A DNA stretch of 64,000 nt from JAEZDC01 sp036676415 (GCA_036676415.1 JAKFCX010000021.1:1-64000); one strand, 5' to 3'. Shown: positions 43,005-52,188, counted from the first letter of the stretch. The notes: generated by a model not told the origin, from the letters alone. Made by a program: numbers and translations.

Positions 43005-43586
43005 ATGAAAAGAATATTGACCCTCTCAATTGCCGCATTATTATTTGCAGGTTCAGCAATTGCACAAGACACTAAGACATCGAAAGACAAAGCAGGCAAA
43101 GAATGGAAGAAAGATGGTAAAAAAGGTAAGCACGGCAAACACAAAGGAGCCGGATTTGCTAAGGACCTCAATCTTACTGATGCACAGAAAGAACAAATGA
43201 AGGCTGTAAAACAGGAGCAGCATTCTAAAATGCAAAACATTCTAACGGCTGAACAAAAAGCTAAGATAGCCGAGCGTAAAAAACAAAGACAAGCAGAAGC
43301 AAAAACCAGGGGTGCTAATCGTTTTGGTGATATGCAAAAAGAATTGGGTATCACAAATGACCAGGCAGCACAGTTGAAAACACAGAACGAAGCATTCAGA
43401 AATAAAGCAAAAGCCATTCGTGAAAATAATGACCTGACCAAAGAACAAAAGAAAGAACAAACAAAAGCCCTTCATGCAGAACGCAAGGAAAGTATGAAAG
43501 CCATCCTTACAGCAGAACAGATCCAGAAAATGGAAGCTAAAAGAAAAGATGGCAAAGGAAAAAGGGATAAAAAAGACAAGAAATAA
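43005..43586 (+). CDS. Secreted LTxxQ-motif protein, larger paralogue
   Basis: 193 residues. Signal peptide MKRILTLSIAALLFAGSAIA. The mature part is almost all Lys/Ala/Glu/Gln helix, with LTDAQKEQMKA, LTAEQKAKIAE, LTKEQKKEQ and LTAEQIQKMEA, i.e. several LTxxQ units in Spy/CpxP style, and a Lys-rich tail. It is about 60 residues longer than the paralogue at 1549-1938. Likely a periplasmic stress or metal-related protein, inferred only. Closed by a terminator at 43625-43657. Confidence 0.65.
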   Translation: MKRILTLSIAALLFAGSAIAQDTKTSKDKAGKEWKKDGKKGKHGKHKGAGFAKDLNLTDAQKEQMKAVKQEQHSKMQNILTAEQKAKIAERKKQRQAEAKTRGANRFGDMQKELGITNDQAAQLKTQNEAFRNKAKAIRENNDLTKEQKKEQTKALHAERKESMKAILTAEQIQKMEAKRKDGKGKRDKKDKK

Positions 43587-43624
43587 TTGTGAGTGATAGT
43601 GTTTAGTTTATGCGTATTCAATAC

Positions 43625-43657
43625 AGAAGCATCCGATGAAGGATGCTTCTTTGTTTT
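43625..43657 (+). terminator. Terminator after the LTxxQ protein
   Basis: AGAAGCATCC (43625-43634) and GGATGCTTCT (43641-43650) form a perfect 10-bp stem with a 6-base loop and a T-rich tail. Confidence 0.9.
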
Positions 43658-43683
43658 GCACCAAATGGTCAGTAAAGTACAGC

Positions 43684-43708
43684 TGTACAAGGGTGCGACG
43701 CAACTGTA
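43684..43708 (-). repeat. Dispersed intergenic repeat, copy G
   Basis: TGTACAAGGGTGCGACGCAA then CTGTAG, the GTTGCGTCGCAC core variant shared with copy C. It lies upstream of the pseudouridine synthase gene. Confidence 0.62.
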
Positions 43709-43743
43709 GTTTAATAGTAACAAAACTGCTGGCTCAATAACCT

Positions 43744-43751
43744 TATCTTTG
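43744..43751 (+). promoter_or_regulatory. Probable -7 box of the first pseudouridine synthase
   Basis: TATCTTTG matches TAnnTTTG exactly and lies 35 bp before the ATG at 43787. Confidence 0.45.
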
Positions 43752-43786
43752 CTGCTCCTGTTGAAAGAACAGCAAAATCTATTACA

Positions 43787-45190
43787 ATGAGTAAAAAGCC
43801 ATTCGAGAAGTTCATCAATCCCAAGTTAGAAGGAGCGAAAAAGAAAGAAGCGATTCGCCAACAGAAAAGAAAGATGAAGGAGGAGTCAAGAAAAAGAGGC
43901 GAAGAGTTCCGGAAAAAGGAAGCAGAAAAATACCAGGCCGTAGGAACTAAATATGGCAATGCTCCTGAACAACGAGTTTCCAAGGCAATTCAGAAAAGAC
44001 AGGAGACAGGAGACAAGAGGCCAACCTCAGGAAAAAATACGAAGCACGAGGTACGCGGTACGAAAGAAGAAGTTTCAGCTGCACCTGCACATAAAACTCC
44101 AGCTCCAACAGTTGAGATGCCATTGAATAAATTTATTGCACATGCAGGTGTGAGTGGCAGAAGAGAAGCTGCAGAACTTGTAAAACAGGGAAAAGTTACT
44201 GTGAATGGCGATATCGTTTATGAACCAGGTTACAAGGTTTTAGGTAACGAGGATATAAAAGTGAACGGCAAGAAAGTGTTCTCCCAAAAAAATCTTGTTT
44301 ACGTTTTACTGAATAAGCCAAAAGATTTTCTTACGACATTGAAAGATCCGGAAGGAAGAAAAACAGTGATGGATCTTGTGAAAGCAGCCACGCCGGAAAG
44401 AATATATCCTGTGGGACGATTAGATAGAAATACCACTGGTGTTTTATTGATTACAAACGACGGAGAATTAGCCCAGAAACTTACACACCCAAGCTTTGAA
44501 GTAAAGAAGATTTATGAAGTAAAGCTGGATAAGCCGGTACAGAAAGAAGACATCGAAAAAATACTAAACGGTATCACTTTAGAAGATGGATCTATTAAAG
44601 CCGATGCAGTGAGTTATGTTGATCCGAAAGATAAAAGCATTGTTGGTGTAGAAATACATAGTGGCAGGAACAGGATTGTGCGAAGAATATTTGAACATCT
44701 TGGTTATGATGTAAGAAATCTTGATCGTGTAATGTTTGCCAACCTCACCAAGAAGAATGTTGACAGGGGGAAGTGGAGACATTTGAATGAGAAAGAAGTT
44801 CGGTTATTGAAATTCATGAACCAGAGTTTTGTAAGAGCTAAGAAAGAAAGATCTGAAAAAGAAGACAGGGATGTGGAAGAAGTACTGAGGGGAGACAAAC
44901 CTGTAAGGAAAGAAAAAAGCAGCATCAAACCTAAAGCAAGAGAAGAAGGTGCCAAACCAAGAAAGAGAACCTATAAAGAGAATACTGGTGACCGTAAACC
45001 TCCACCACGTAAAAATTATGGTGCAGCCAGGGAAGGTGTGCAGGATAGAAAAAAGGAATTCAAACCAGCTGGTAGAAGTAATAGTTCCACTTCATCAACA
45101 GGTCGTCCGAAAATAGAAAAAGCACCAGGACAATCGAGAGGCTATAAAACGGCAGCAGCAGGTAAACGACCAACAGACAGGAGAAAATAA
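43787..45190 (+). CDS. Pseudouridine synthase, RsuA/RluB-like, with basic tails
   Basis: 467 residues. A Lys/Glu-rich N-terminal tail (about 1-110) precedes an S4 domain (MPLNKFIAHAGVSGRREAAELVKQGKVTVNGDIV) and the catalytic domain with YPVGRLDRNTTGVLLITNDG, whose Asp is the catalytic residue. A long basic, Pro/Arg-rich C-terminal tail (about 370-467) follows. The tails suggest RNA or ribosome binding. Residues about 90-100 (KNTKHEVRGTKE) are encoded by a short repeat-like stretch. Overlaps the next start by one base. Confidence 0.9.
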   Translation: MSKKPFEKFINPKLEGAKKKEAIRQQKRKMKEESRKRGEEFRKKEAEKYQAVGTKYGNAPEQRVSKAIQKRQETGDKRPTSGKNTKHEVRGTKEEVSAAPAHKTPAPTVEMPLNKFIAHAGVSGRREAAELVKQGKVTVNGDIVYEPGYKVLGNEDIKVNGKKVFSQKNLVYVLLNKPKDFLTTLKDPEGRKTVMDLVKAATPERIYPVGRLDRNTTGVLLITNDGELAQKLTHPSFEVKKIYEVKLDKPVQKEDIEKILNGITLEDGSIKADAVSYVDPKDKSIVGVEIHSGRNRIVRRIFEHLGYDVRNLDRVMFANLTKKNVDRGKWRHLNEKEVRLLKFMNQSFVRAKKERSEKEDRDVEEVLRGDKPVRKEKSSIKPKAREEGAKPRKRTYKENTGDRKPPPRKNYGAAREGVQDRKKEFKPAGRSNSSTSSTGRPKIEKAPGQSRGYKTAAAGKRPTDRRK

Positions 45191-45903
45191 TGCGATACGA
45201 GATTATTTTTGAGAATGAAGATTTTGTTGCGGTAAATAAACCTGCAGGCTTTCTTTCTATTCCGGATAGAATGGGAAAGGACATTTCATTAAAGCAACTA
45301 CTCAAAGAAAAATACGGAGAAATCTTTACGGTTCATCGTTTAGATAAAGGAACAAGCGGCATCATTGTTTTTGCAAAAGATGAAGTAACCCACAAGGTTC
45401 TTTCCCAGCAATTCGAAGGAAGAGAAGTTGAAAAATACTACCAGGGTTTGGTTGTAGGTAAACCCATGAACGATAAAGGAACCATTGACATCCCTATTGC
45501 AGAGCATCCAGGCAAAGCCACAAAGATGATGACCAATATAAACGGGAAACCTTCTGTAACGGATTACGAGGTATTGGAAAGTTTTCGTTCGTATTCGTGG
45601 ATGCAATTTCAAATTCATACCGGCAGAACACACCAGATAAGGGTACACATGCAGCATATTGGTAACCCGATAGCCTGTGATGAAATATATGGAACAGCAG
45701 AACCTGTTTTATTATCAACCATCAAGGGCAAAAAATTCAAGCTGTCGAACGATGTACTGGAAGAAAGACCAATTCTTGCAAGGATGGCATTGCACTCCTG
45801 GAAACTGAAATTTCAGCTGAATGAAACGCTATTTGAGTTAGAAGCCAGCCTGCCAAAAGACATTAAGGCAACTTTGCAGCAGTTGAGGAAATGGCAGGGA
45901 TAA
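45190..45903 (+). CDS. RluA-family pseudouridine synthase
   Basis: 237 residues. Catalytic motif TVHRLDKGTSGIIVFAKD (about 48-65) with the Asp of HRLDKGTSG, then FQIHTGRTHQIRVHMQHIGNPIACDEIYG, typical of RluA/RluC/RluD. No S4 domain. The ATG overlaps the preceding stop (TAATG), so the two synthases are translationally coupled. Target uridine unknown. Confidence 0.92.
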   Translation: MRYEIIFENEDFVAVNKPAGFLSIPDRMGKDISLKQLLKEKYGEIFTVHRLDKGTSGIIVFAKDEVTHKVLSQQFEGREVEKYYQGLVVGKPMNDKGTIDIPIAEHPGKATKMMTNINGKPSVTDYEVLESFRSYSWMQFQIHTGRTHQIRVHMQHIGNPIACDEIYGTAEPVLLSTIKGKKFKLSNDVLEERPILARMALHSWKLKFQLNETLFELEASLPKDIKATLQQLRKWQG

Positions 45904-45964
45904 CTGCTTATTCCGCTTGTCTATTCACCACTTATCATTGACTTTTCACCATTATCTTCGCAAT

Positions 45965-47179
45965 ATGTCGCAAGCATTAACCAATCAACAACTCATTGAT
46001 GTTGCCAGAGAATTCGGCACACCTGTTTATGTTTACCATGCAGAAAAAATTGAGGAGCAGTACAATAAATTAAAATCTGCTTTCAGCGGTTGCGAGGCAA
46101 AGTTTTTCTATGCAGCCAAAGCCCTTACCAATATCAATGTACTACGAATACTGAACAATCTTGGCTCTGGACTGGATTGCGTTAGCATTAACGAAGTGAA
46201 GCTCGGCATTAAAGCAGGTTTTGATGTGAACCGCATATTGTATACACCGAATTGTGTTGATCTTTCTGAGATAGAAGAAGTAAAAGAATTAGGTGTTCGT
46301 ATCAATCTCGATAACATTTCAATTCTTGAACAGTTTGGTAACAAGTATGGCAATAGCTACCCGGTAAGTATTCGTTTGAATCCACATATCATGGCTGGGG
46401 GAAACTATAAAATATCGACCGGTCATATAGACAGCAAGTTTGGCATCTCGATCCACCAGATAAGACATATTGAAAGAATTGTGAAGACCACCAAACTGCA
46501 TATCAACGGACTTCACATGCACACCGGCAGCGAGATAAAAGACGTGAATGTGTTTCACCAGGGTCTCGAGGTGATGCTTGACATTGCAAGAAATTTCCAT
46601 GATATAGAGTTTATCGATCTTGGCAGTGGTTTCAAAGTACCATACCAGGAAGGTGATGTTGAAACGAATATTGTAGAACTGGGCCAGAAGGTTTCAGAGA
46701 ATTTCAATGCATACCAGAAAGAAGTTGGAAGAAAAATAGAGGTCTGGTTCGAACCTGGAAAATATTTAGTGAGCGAAGCAGGATATTTTATCGTAAAAGC
46801 AAATGTTATTAAACAAACAACAGCAACCGTATTTGTTGGGGTGAACTCAGGCTTCAATCATTTGATTCGTCCTATGTTCTATGAATCGTATCATCGTATA
46901 GAGAACATCAGTAATCCTTCAGGACCGGAAAGAATTTATACAGTTGTTGGACATATCTGCGAAACAGACACGTTTGCCTGGGACCGAAAGATCAACGAAG
47001 TACGTGAAGGTGACTTCCTTGTTTTCTATAATGCGGGGGCTTATGGTTTTGAAATGAGCAGTAACTTCAACAGCCGACTAAAACCTGCAGAGGTGTTGGT
47101 GAAGAATGGTGAGGCACATCTCATTCGTAAGAGAGATGTATTCGAAGACTTATTGAAAAACCAGATAGAAGTTTTATAG
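45965..47179 (+). CDS. lysA: Diaminopimelate decarboxylase
   Basis: 404 residues from the ATG at 45965, which has TATCTTCG 4 bp upstream; a longer in-frame start is rejected. It decarboxylates meso-diaminopimelate to lysine. PLP-binding Lys52 (FFYAAKALTN), GLHMHTGSEI, FIDLGSGFKVPY, and WFEPGKYLVSEAGYF are the family marks. The C-terminal substrate motif includes GHICETDTFAWDR, with the CETD element. Length is normal. Confidence 0.93.
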   Translation: MSQALTNQQLIDVAREFGTPVYVYHAEKIEEQYNKLKSAFSGCEAKFFYAAKALTNINVLRILNNLGSGLDCVSINEVKLGIKAGFDVNRILYTPNCVDLSEIEEVKELGVRINLDNISILEQFGNKYGNSYPVSIRLNPHIMAGGNYKISTGHIDSKFGISIHQIRHIERIVKTTKLHINGLHMHTGSEIKDVNVFHQGLEVMLDIARNFHDIEFIDLGSGFKVPYQEGDVETNIVELGQKVSENFNAYQKEVGRKIEVWFEPGKYLVSEAGYFIVKANVIKQTTATVFVGVNSGFNHLIRPMFYESYHRIENISNPSGPERIYTVVGHICETDTFAWDRKINEVREGDFLVFYNAGAYGFEMSSNFNSRLKPAEVLVKNGEAHLIRKRDVFEDLLKNQIEVL

Positions 47180-47190
47180 CTCTGCAGTAG

Positions 47191-47243
47191 TTTTCATGGC
47201 ATCATCGTTGCTCCGATAGCTATCGGAGCTCACTTCAACTATT
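47191..47243 (+). repeat. Dispersed repeat, copy H, with 20-bp palindrome
   Basis: TTTTCATGGCATCATCGTT, then the palindrome GCTCCGATAGCTATCGGAGC (47210-47229), then TCACTTCAACTATTA. The palindrome replaces the usual core and is identical to the one in copy J. Confidence 0.8.
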
Positions 47244-47263
47244 AGTTATATATTGAACAGGAA

Positions 47264-48046
47264 ATGATCGAAGTAAAGAATATCAAAAAGAGTTTTGGCG
47301 ATAAGGTGATCCTGCAGGATATCAGCTGTATCATGGAGCCCGGCAAATGCAATCTCATCATTGGTGCTAGCGGTAGCGGAAAAACTGTTCTCACCAAATG
47401 CATGGTTGGATTATTCAAACCAGACAAGGGTGGCATTTTGTACGAAGGACACAATATGCTGGAGATGCAGGACGAAGAGAAAAAAGAACTTCGTCAACAG
47501 ATCGGTATGTTGTTCCAGGGTTCTGCTTTGTTCGATTCGCTTACCGTTGAAAAAAATATTCTCTTTCCACTTGATATGTTTACTAAGCTCTCTTACAAAG
47601 AAAAGAAAAGGAAAGTAAACGAAACACTGGAAAGGGTAAATCTTACAGGCTCCAATAAAAAATTTCCTGCCGAATTAAGTGGAGGCATGAAAAAAAGAGT
47701 TGCCATAGCAAGAGCCATCGTACTGAATCCAAAATATCTTTTTTGTGATGAGCCTAATTCAGGTCTTGATCCACAAACTTCATTACTTATCGATAGACTG
47801 ATCAAGGATCTTACCTCAGAATACAACAGTACCACCATCGTGGTTACGCATGATATGAATAGCGTAATGGAAATTGGTGATCATATAGTATATCTTCACC
47901 AGGGCTATAAACAATGGGAAGGCACCAACAAAGACATCATCTTTAGCAAGGATGAAAAACTGAACGAATTTATTTTTGCTTCAGAGTTCTTACAGGGAGC
48001 AAAAAACATGAGGATGATGGAAGAAAATGGAGACCTTCCTGAATAG
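47264..48046 (+). CDS. MlaF-type ABC transporter ATP-binding protein
   Basis: 260 residues. Walker A GASGSGKT (34-41), signature LSGGMKKRVAIARA (about 143-156), Walker B YLFCDEPNSGLDP, H-loop VTHDM. The CDEPNSGLDPQ signature and C-terminal HLHQGYKQWEGT are typical of the MlaF/Ttg2A phospholipid-transport ATPases. The usual MlaE permease and MlaD genes are not adjacent. The stop at 48044-48046 abuts the stop of the convergent gene. Confidence 0.88.
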   Translation: MIEVKNIKKSFGDKVILQDISCIMEPGKCNLIIGASGSGKTVLTKCMVGLFKPDKGGILYEGHNMLEMQDEEKKELRQQIGMLFQGSALFDSLTVEKNILFPLDMFTKLSYKEKKRKVNETLERVNLTGSNKKFPAELSGGMKKRVAIARAIVLNPKYLFCDEPNSGLDPQTSLLIDRLIKDLTSEYNSTTIVVTHDMNSVMEIGDHIVYLHQGYKQWEGTNKDIIFSKDEKLNEFIFASEFLQGAKNMRMMEENGDLPE

Positions 48047-48448
48047 CTATATCGTTTCAACAACTTCTTTGTTCCTCGGCTTCCACCATAAATAATAGTA
48101 CAACATTATTATTATTCCTATTGCAAATGGAATAACAGCCAGGTGTTTGTAGGTGATATTTCTGGCTATAGTGTTCTCATCAAAATGTAAAAACTCAGCG
48201 ATCATCCAGTAAGAGTTAGCCGTGATCCATAAAACGATGGCTACATTATGGCAAAGTTCAGACACCATATGCCGTGTTCTTATTGAAATAATGATGGCTA
48301 TGATAAGTGTGGGAAATATCATGAGAACACCCAAAGGCTTCCATAACATACACCAGCTGATGTCTTTGAATAACCAGAAGAAAATGTGCAGGTTCTCCAT
48401 TCTTCTGAAACTTAACGGTATGCTGTACTGCGTTTCGTTTTGAGGCAT
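48047..48448 (-). CDS. Uncharacterised four-TM protein
   Basis: 133 residues. Four TM helices are visible (about 33-53, 64-83, 99-119, with a weaker hydrophobic stretch at 22-32), with WCMLWKPLGVLMIFPTLIIAIIISI and AVIPFAIGIIIMLYYYLWW. The N-terminal 16 residues may be non-coding if Met17 is the start. No family is recognised. Its stop directly abuts the MlaF-type gene stop. Confidence 0.65.
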   Translation of the reverse strand: MPQNETQYSIPLSFRRMENLHIFFWLFKDISWCMLWKPLGVLMIFPTLIIAIIISIRTRHMVSELCHNVAIVLWITANSYWMIAEFLHFDENTIARNITYKHLAVIPFAIGIIIMLYYYLWWKPRNKEVVETI

Positions 48449-48475
48449 GTAATATTATTGAGGAGTACAATATTA

Positions 48476-49537
48476 TTACATCTTAACAGAACTTAAAATT
48501 CGTTTGAATCTTTGTATGTCAGCTTCTGGATTCAGCGGTGAGTTATAGATAAGATGCTGAGCGAATTCATAAGCGAAATACGGAGCAAGCGAACAACCTT
48601 TAGTACCCATGCCATTAAAAATACCAATGGAAGAATGTACAGGATGTAATCCGACGAAAGGTCTTCTTTCTACTGTTGCAGGTCGTTCTGAAGCAATATG
48701 ATCCACTATTTTAAATGGAAGTTTCAGCCAGAAGTTCAATACCTCTTCTGCTCTCTTTCTGAATACTTTGGTTGGCTGGAGGTCTTCATATTTCCATTCA
48801 TAAGTGGAGCCTATCCAAAAAAAATCATCCTTCCATGGAACAATTGATAAAGCCTGTTTGTAAATATTGGCATTGGGCAATTCTGGAATCTCTGCAAGCA
48901 CTGCTTCGCCTTTGTTTTTTGCGTAAGGCAATAAAGAAAAATAAGGAAGATCGAAAGTATCAGTACCATTACAAAAGATGATCTTTTTAGCCGTGATGTT
49001 CCTGTAGATAACTGAATCTTGTGTGTATGCAAGATCATTATTATCGAAAGCCTCTTCTAATAAATTATCATTCCCCTTTAATGATGATCTCCATTGATCC
49101 AGCATCAGGTTCAGGTTAATAAGCATACAGGGATCAATTTCTCCCACACCATAATTAAAATTGAAATATGGTTGGTGCCGATCTTCATCTGCTATGTCGA
49201 GGTACTGTTTATCAGATTCATACCGTTCAATAAAAGCATCTCTCATCTGCGGTGTAGCATGAAATTGCAACACATTGCATTGCTTTATTAACTCTACTCC
49301 CATTTCTCTTCCAAACTGCAGGTATTGCTCTGTGCCAAAAGGGAGTACCTCATCGATCATCCATGTTTTTACGATCCGTCTTCCTGTAACCGGATTGATA
49401 ACACCACTGGCAACTTTCGTAGACGAGAATGGTCTGGATTCATCAATCATCAAAACTGACTTACCTTCTTTCAATAAATTCCAGCTGAGAAATGTTCCGC
49501 AAATTCCTTGTCCAACGATGATATAATCCACTTCCAT
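48476..49537 (-). CDS. FAD-dependent oxidoreductase (DAO family)
   Basis: 353 residues. Rossmann motif VGQGICGTFLSWNLLKEG (G9, G11, G14), then DESRPFSSTKVASGVINPVTGRRIV, the FAD-binding loop of DAO-family enzymes (glycine oxidase/DadA-like). The C-terminal GLHPVHSSIGIFNGMGTKGCSLAP fits the family's second FAD segment. Substrate unknown. It may share a promoter with the small secreted gene behind it (15 bp). Confidence 0.85.
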   Translation of the reverse strand: MEVDYIIVGQGICGTFLSWNLLKEGKSVLMIDESRPFSSTKVASGVINPVTGRRIVKTWMIDEVLPFGTEQYLQFGREMGVELIKQCNVLQFHATPQMRDAFIERYESDKQYLDIADEDRHQPYFNFNYGVGEIDPCMLINLNLMLDQWRSSLKGNDNLLEEAFDNNDLAYTQDSVIYRNITAKKIIFCNGTDTFDLPYFSLLPYAKNKGEAVLAEIPELPNANIYKQALSIVPWKDDFFWIGSTYEWKYEDLQPTKVFRKRAEEVLNFWLKLPFKIVDHIASERPATVERRPFVGLHPVHSSIGIFNGMGTKGCSLAPYFAYEFAQHLIYNSPLNPEADIQRFKRILSSVKM

Positions 49538-49552
49538 GCAGCAAAACTAAAA

Positions 49553-50038
49553 CTATTGAGGTGGAGTTAATCCAACCCAGAATTGCATATAATCATAGTT
49601 CAATGACTTGACAGGCTGACCATTTTCTACACCTGGTCTCCATGCCGACATTTTAAGTAACATAGCTTGTACTGCTTTTTGCAGCACATCTTTCATATCG
49701 TTGAAATGCCTGATGGTTTTTGCACTTTCCGTCACAGCCGATCTTGTTGAGGCCACTCGTTCAAACTTTGGCTCATATACAAAACCACTTTCATCTATAT
49801 AAAAAGAAAAATAGATACGCAGGTATTTGGCTGTGTCTCCATTCTCTACAGCTTTATTGATAACAGTATCAAAAGCTGAAAAGTGGCTGAAGTAAAATCG
49901 TTTTAATGAATCTTTTCCATAAGCAAATACAGGTGGATTGTTCATGTATTTTGCTTCAAATGTTCTGTTGTAATAAGAGGATTGGGAATAGCTCACCAGT
50001 GTTACAAAAAGCAACACAATAAAAAGTAGTGTTTTCAT
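49553..50038 (-). CDS. Secreted protein with TonB-C-like domain
   Basis: 161 residues. Signal peptide MKTLLFIVLLFVTLVSYSQ. The mature part (YFSFYIDESGFVYEPKFERV, then LQKAVQAMLLKMSAWRPGVENGQPVKS) resembles the C-terminal TonB domain pattern (strand, helix with W-x-P), but it has no TM or Pro-rich linker, so it is not an energy transducer. Similar stand-alone proteins are common in Bacteroidota. 13 bp upstream of the S66 peptidase gene. Confidence 0.6.
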   Translation of the reverse strand: MKTLLFIVLLFVTLVSYSQSSYYNRTFEAKYMNNPPVFAYGKDSLKRFYFSHFSAFDTVINKAVENGDTAKYLRIYFSFYIDESGFVYEPKFERVASTRSAVTESAKTIRHFNDMKDVLQKAVQAMLLKMSAWRPGVENGQPVKSLNYDYMQFWVGLTPPQ

Positions 50039-50050
50039 ATATGTTGAGGT

Positions 50051-50959
50051 TTAGGTTACTTCCTTCAACTGAACCGAGCTATGATTAACTACCAGGCTGT
50101 GTTTAACGCCAACCTTTAAAGCATAATTATCTTTCGAATGACTTACCGGGAAGTTATAACATACCGGGTAATCATAATCCTTCATGTGAAATTGTAGTAT
50201 CTCTTCAATGGATTGACCGAAAGGAACTGTAGTATCTTTCATGTCTGTAAATCCACCGAAGATCATTCCTGCAAGATCATCCAGCATACCTGCTCTTTTT
50301 AACTGGATCAGCATCCGGTCAATATTATACAGGTACTCCCCTATGTCTTCTAAAAAAAGTATTTTGTTCTTTGTATTGAATGATGATGACGAACCAACCA
50401 AATGTGCCACCAATGCAAGATTGCCGCCAACCAATCTGCCTTTACATGATCCTTCCCTGTTTAATTGATTACCATTAACTGAATATGCAGCAGGCATTCC
50501 TGTCAATGCATCTTTCAGTGAGAGAACATATTCATTCTTATCCTCACCATCATTAAATGCAGCGGCCATTGGTGCATGCAATGTTGCAATCTTATATTCC
50601 TGGAAGATGTGTGCATGAAGAACAGTTATATCGCTGAACCCCACGATCCATTTGGGATGTTTTACAAATTTTTTGAAATTGAGCTGATCGATGATACGAC
50701 TTAATCCGTACCCTCCTCTTGCACAAAGAATCGCTTTTACCTCATGATCATTCATCATTTGCTGAAGATCCTGCAGCCTTTCTTCATCTGTTCCTGAAAA
50801 ATAATGAAACTGTTTGCCCGGTGTTGAACCTAATCTTACATTAAATCCCCATTCATGTAAGATATTGATACAGGTTTGGAAATTCTCTGTGGGCATATAT
50901 CCTGATGGACATATAACTCCGATCGTATCGTTTTTTTGCAGGTAGGGCGGAACAATCAT
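50051..50959 (-). CDS. LD-carboxypeptidase (S66), cytoplasmic copy
   Basis: 302 residues. Catalytic triad of the LdcA/MccF family: Ser109 (VGFSDITVLH), Glu204 (FLEDIGEY), His274 (FPVSHSKDN). It would trim the terminal D-Ala from tetrapeptides in murein recycling or act on related peptides. No signal peptide, so cytoplasmic. A second, exported copy lies next to it at 51007-52011. Confidence 0.93.
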   Translation of the reverse strand: MIVPPYLQKNDTIGVICPSGYMPTENFQTCINILHEWGFNVRLGSTPGKQFHYFSGTDEERLQDLQQMMNDHEVKAILCARGGYGLSRIIDQLNFKKFVKHPKWIVGFSDITVLHAHIFQEYKIATLHAPMAAAFNDGEDKNEYVLSLKDALTGMPAAYSVNGNQLNREGSCKGRLVGGNLALVAHLVGSSSSFNTKNKILFLEDIGEYLYNIDRMLIQLKRAGMLDDLAGMIFGGFTDMKDTTVPFGQSIEEILQFHMKDYDYPVCYNFPVSHSKDNYALKVGVKHSLVVNHSSVQLKEVT

Positions 50960-51006
50960 ACCTTAAAACTAAAAAACGTTTTCCGCTTAATCAATAGAAA
51001 AAAATA

Positions 51007-52011
51007 TTAACTGGGTTTTTCATTGATAATAACATCAGTAGAAGAGACACTGAGTTCATAAGGCACTCCAAACTTAAGTGCGAGATTATTTTTTATATGC
51101 CCTGCCGGAAAATTGAAGCAAACAGGATAATTGTATTCTTTCACTTTTTCAAAGATCAATTCTTCTATAGTTTGCCGGTAAGTTTCTTCCTGGTCTTCTT
51201 TTGTAGCTGTGAATGAGCCAACCACTAATCCTGCTAATTTGTCGAGTTTACCGGATCGTTTTAGGTGAACCAGCATCCGGTCAATAGAATATTTATACTC
51301 GTTCACATCTTCGATAAAAAGAATTTTTCCTTCGGTAGAAATATCACTTTTGCTTCCGCTGCAGGCTTGCATAATAGCAAGGTTTCCTCCGATCAAAATA
51401 CCCGAACAATTTCCTTCCCTGTTCAACGTATTGCCTTTAACTACATACGATATTGGCTTACCAAATAAAGCATCTTTCAGGCTCTTGGTAGATACATTGG
51501 TTGCTGATAATCCGATCGACATATCTGCATGAATACTTGGTATTCCATGATTTGAATGAATATGCAGGTGAATAGTAGTAATATCGCTGTAACCGATCAG
51601 CCATTTAGGCTTCTGCAGAAATCCTTCCCAGTTTAACTTATCAATAATTCTCATCGTACCATAGCCACCTCTTCCGAAAATGATGGCATCAACTGAATGA
51701 TCATCCAATAATTCCTGCAGGTCTTTCAATCTTTCTTCATCCGTTCCACCATATCGCTGCCACTTTTTCCCAATGGTATTGCCATACTTGATATTGACAC
51801 CCCAGTCTTTCAGAACCTGGCTGCATCTTTTGAGATCAGATCCATCCACTGCACCAGCAGGACAAGTAATTCCAATTGTATCTCCCGTTTTTAAAAATGC
51901 CGGAATGATCGAAGGGTTAATATATTTCCTGGAAGAAGCTTTCAGTTGGGTGGCTAAAATAGTTCCTACAGTAGCAGGTACAAACGCCTGTAGAAAAGAC
52001 TTGCGGTTCAT
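51007..52011 (-). CDS. LD-carboxypeptidase (S66), exported copy
   Basis: 334 residues from the ATG at 52011. The N-terminus MNRKSFLQAFVPATVGTIL is a signal-type sequence, with the RK pair and following FLQ reminiscent of a Tat signal. Triad: Ser of LIGYSDITTIH, Glu of FIEDVNEY, His of FPAGHIKNN. The sequence parallels the adjacent copy over its whole length. Exported members of S66 are less usual than cytoplasmic LdcA. Confidence 0.9.
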   Translation of the reverse strand: MNRKSFLQAFVPATVGTILATQLKASSRKYINPSIIPAFLKTGDTIGITCPAGAVDGSDLKRCSQVLKDWGVNIKYGNTIGKKWQRYGGTDEERLKDLQELLDDHSVDAIIFGRGGYGTMRIIDKLNWEGFLQKPKWLIGYSDITTIHLHIHSNHGIPSIHADMSIGLSATNVSTKSLKDALFGKPISYVVKGNTLNREGNCSGILIGGNLAIMQACSGSKSDISTEGKILFIEDVNEYKYSIDRMLVHLKRSGKLDKLAGLVVGSFTATKEDQEETYRQTIEELIFEKVKEYNYPVCFNFPAGHIKNNLALKFGVPYELSVSSTDVIINEKPS

Positions 52012-52098
52012 TGTTAGTGGATGGTTGTGGTTACAAAATAAAAAAACTTCCCCGATAAGATGCATTCAGTTTTACACATTACATAATACCAGCCCCTG

Positions 52099-52134
52099 TT
52101 TTTCATGGAATCTTCGTTGCTACGCTCAGTTCAA
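52099..52134 (+). repeat. Dispersed intergenic repeat, copy I
   Basis: TTTTTCATGGAATCTTCGTT then GCTACGCTCAGTTC: the core variant GCTACGCTCAGTTC also seen in copy K. Confidence 0.68.
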
Positions 52135-52169
52135 AACCTGGTTATTATGGGAACTGACCGTAGCAGTTT

Positions 52170-52188
52170 GTCCTGACCCTGTCGAAGA
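52170..52188. repeat. CCTGACCCTGTCGAAG motif
   Basis: GTCCTGACCCTGTCGAAGAA resembles a short motif (CCTGAGCCTGTCGAAGG) that I recall as dispersed in many bacterial genomes. It lies directly downstream of copy I in the gap before the CYTH gene. From memory only. Confidence 0.4.
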
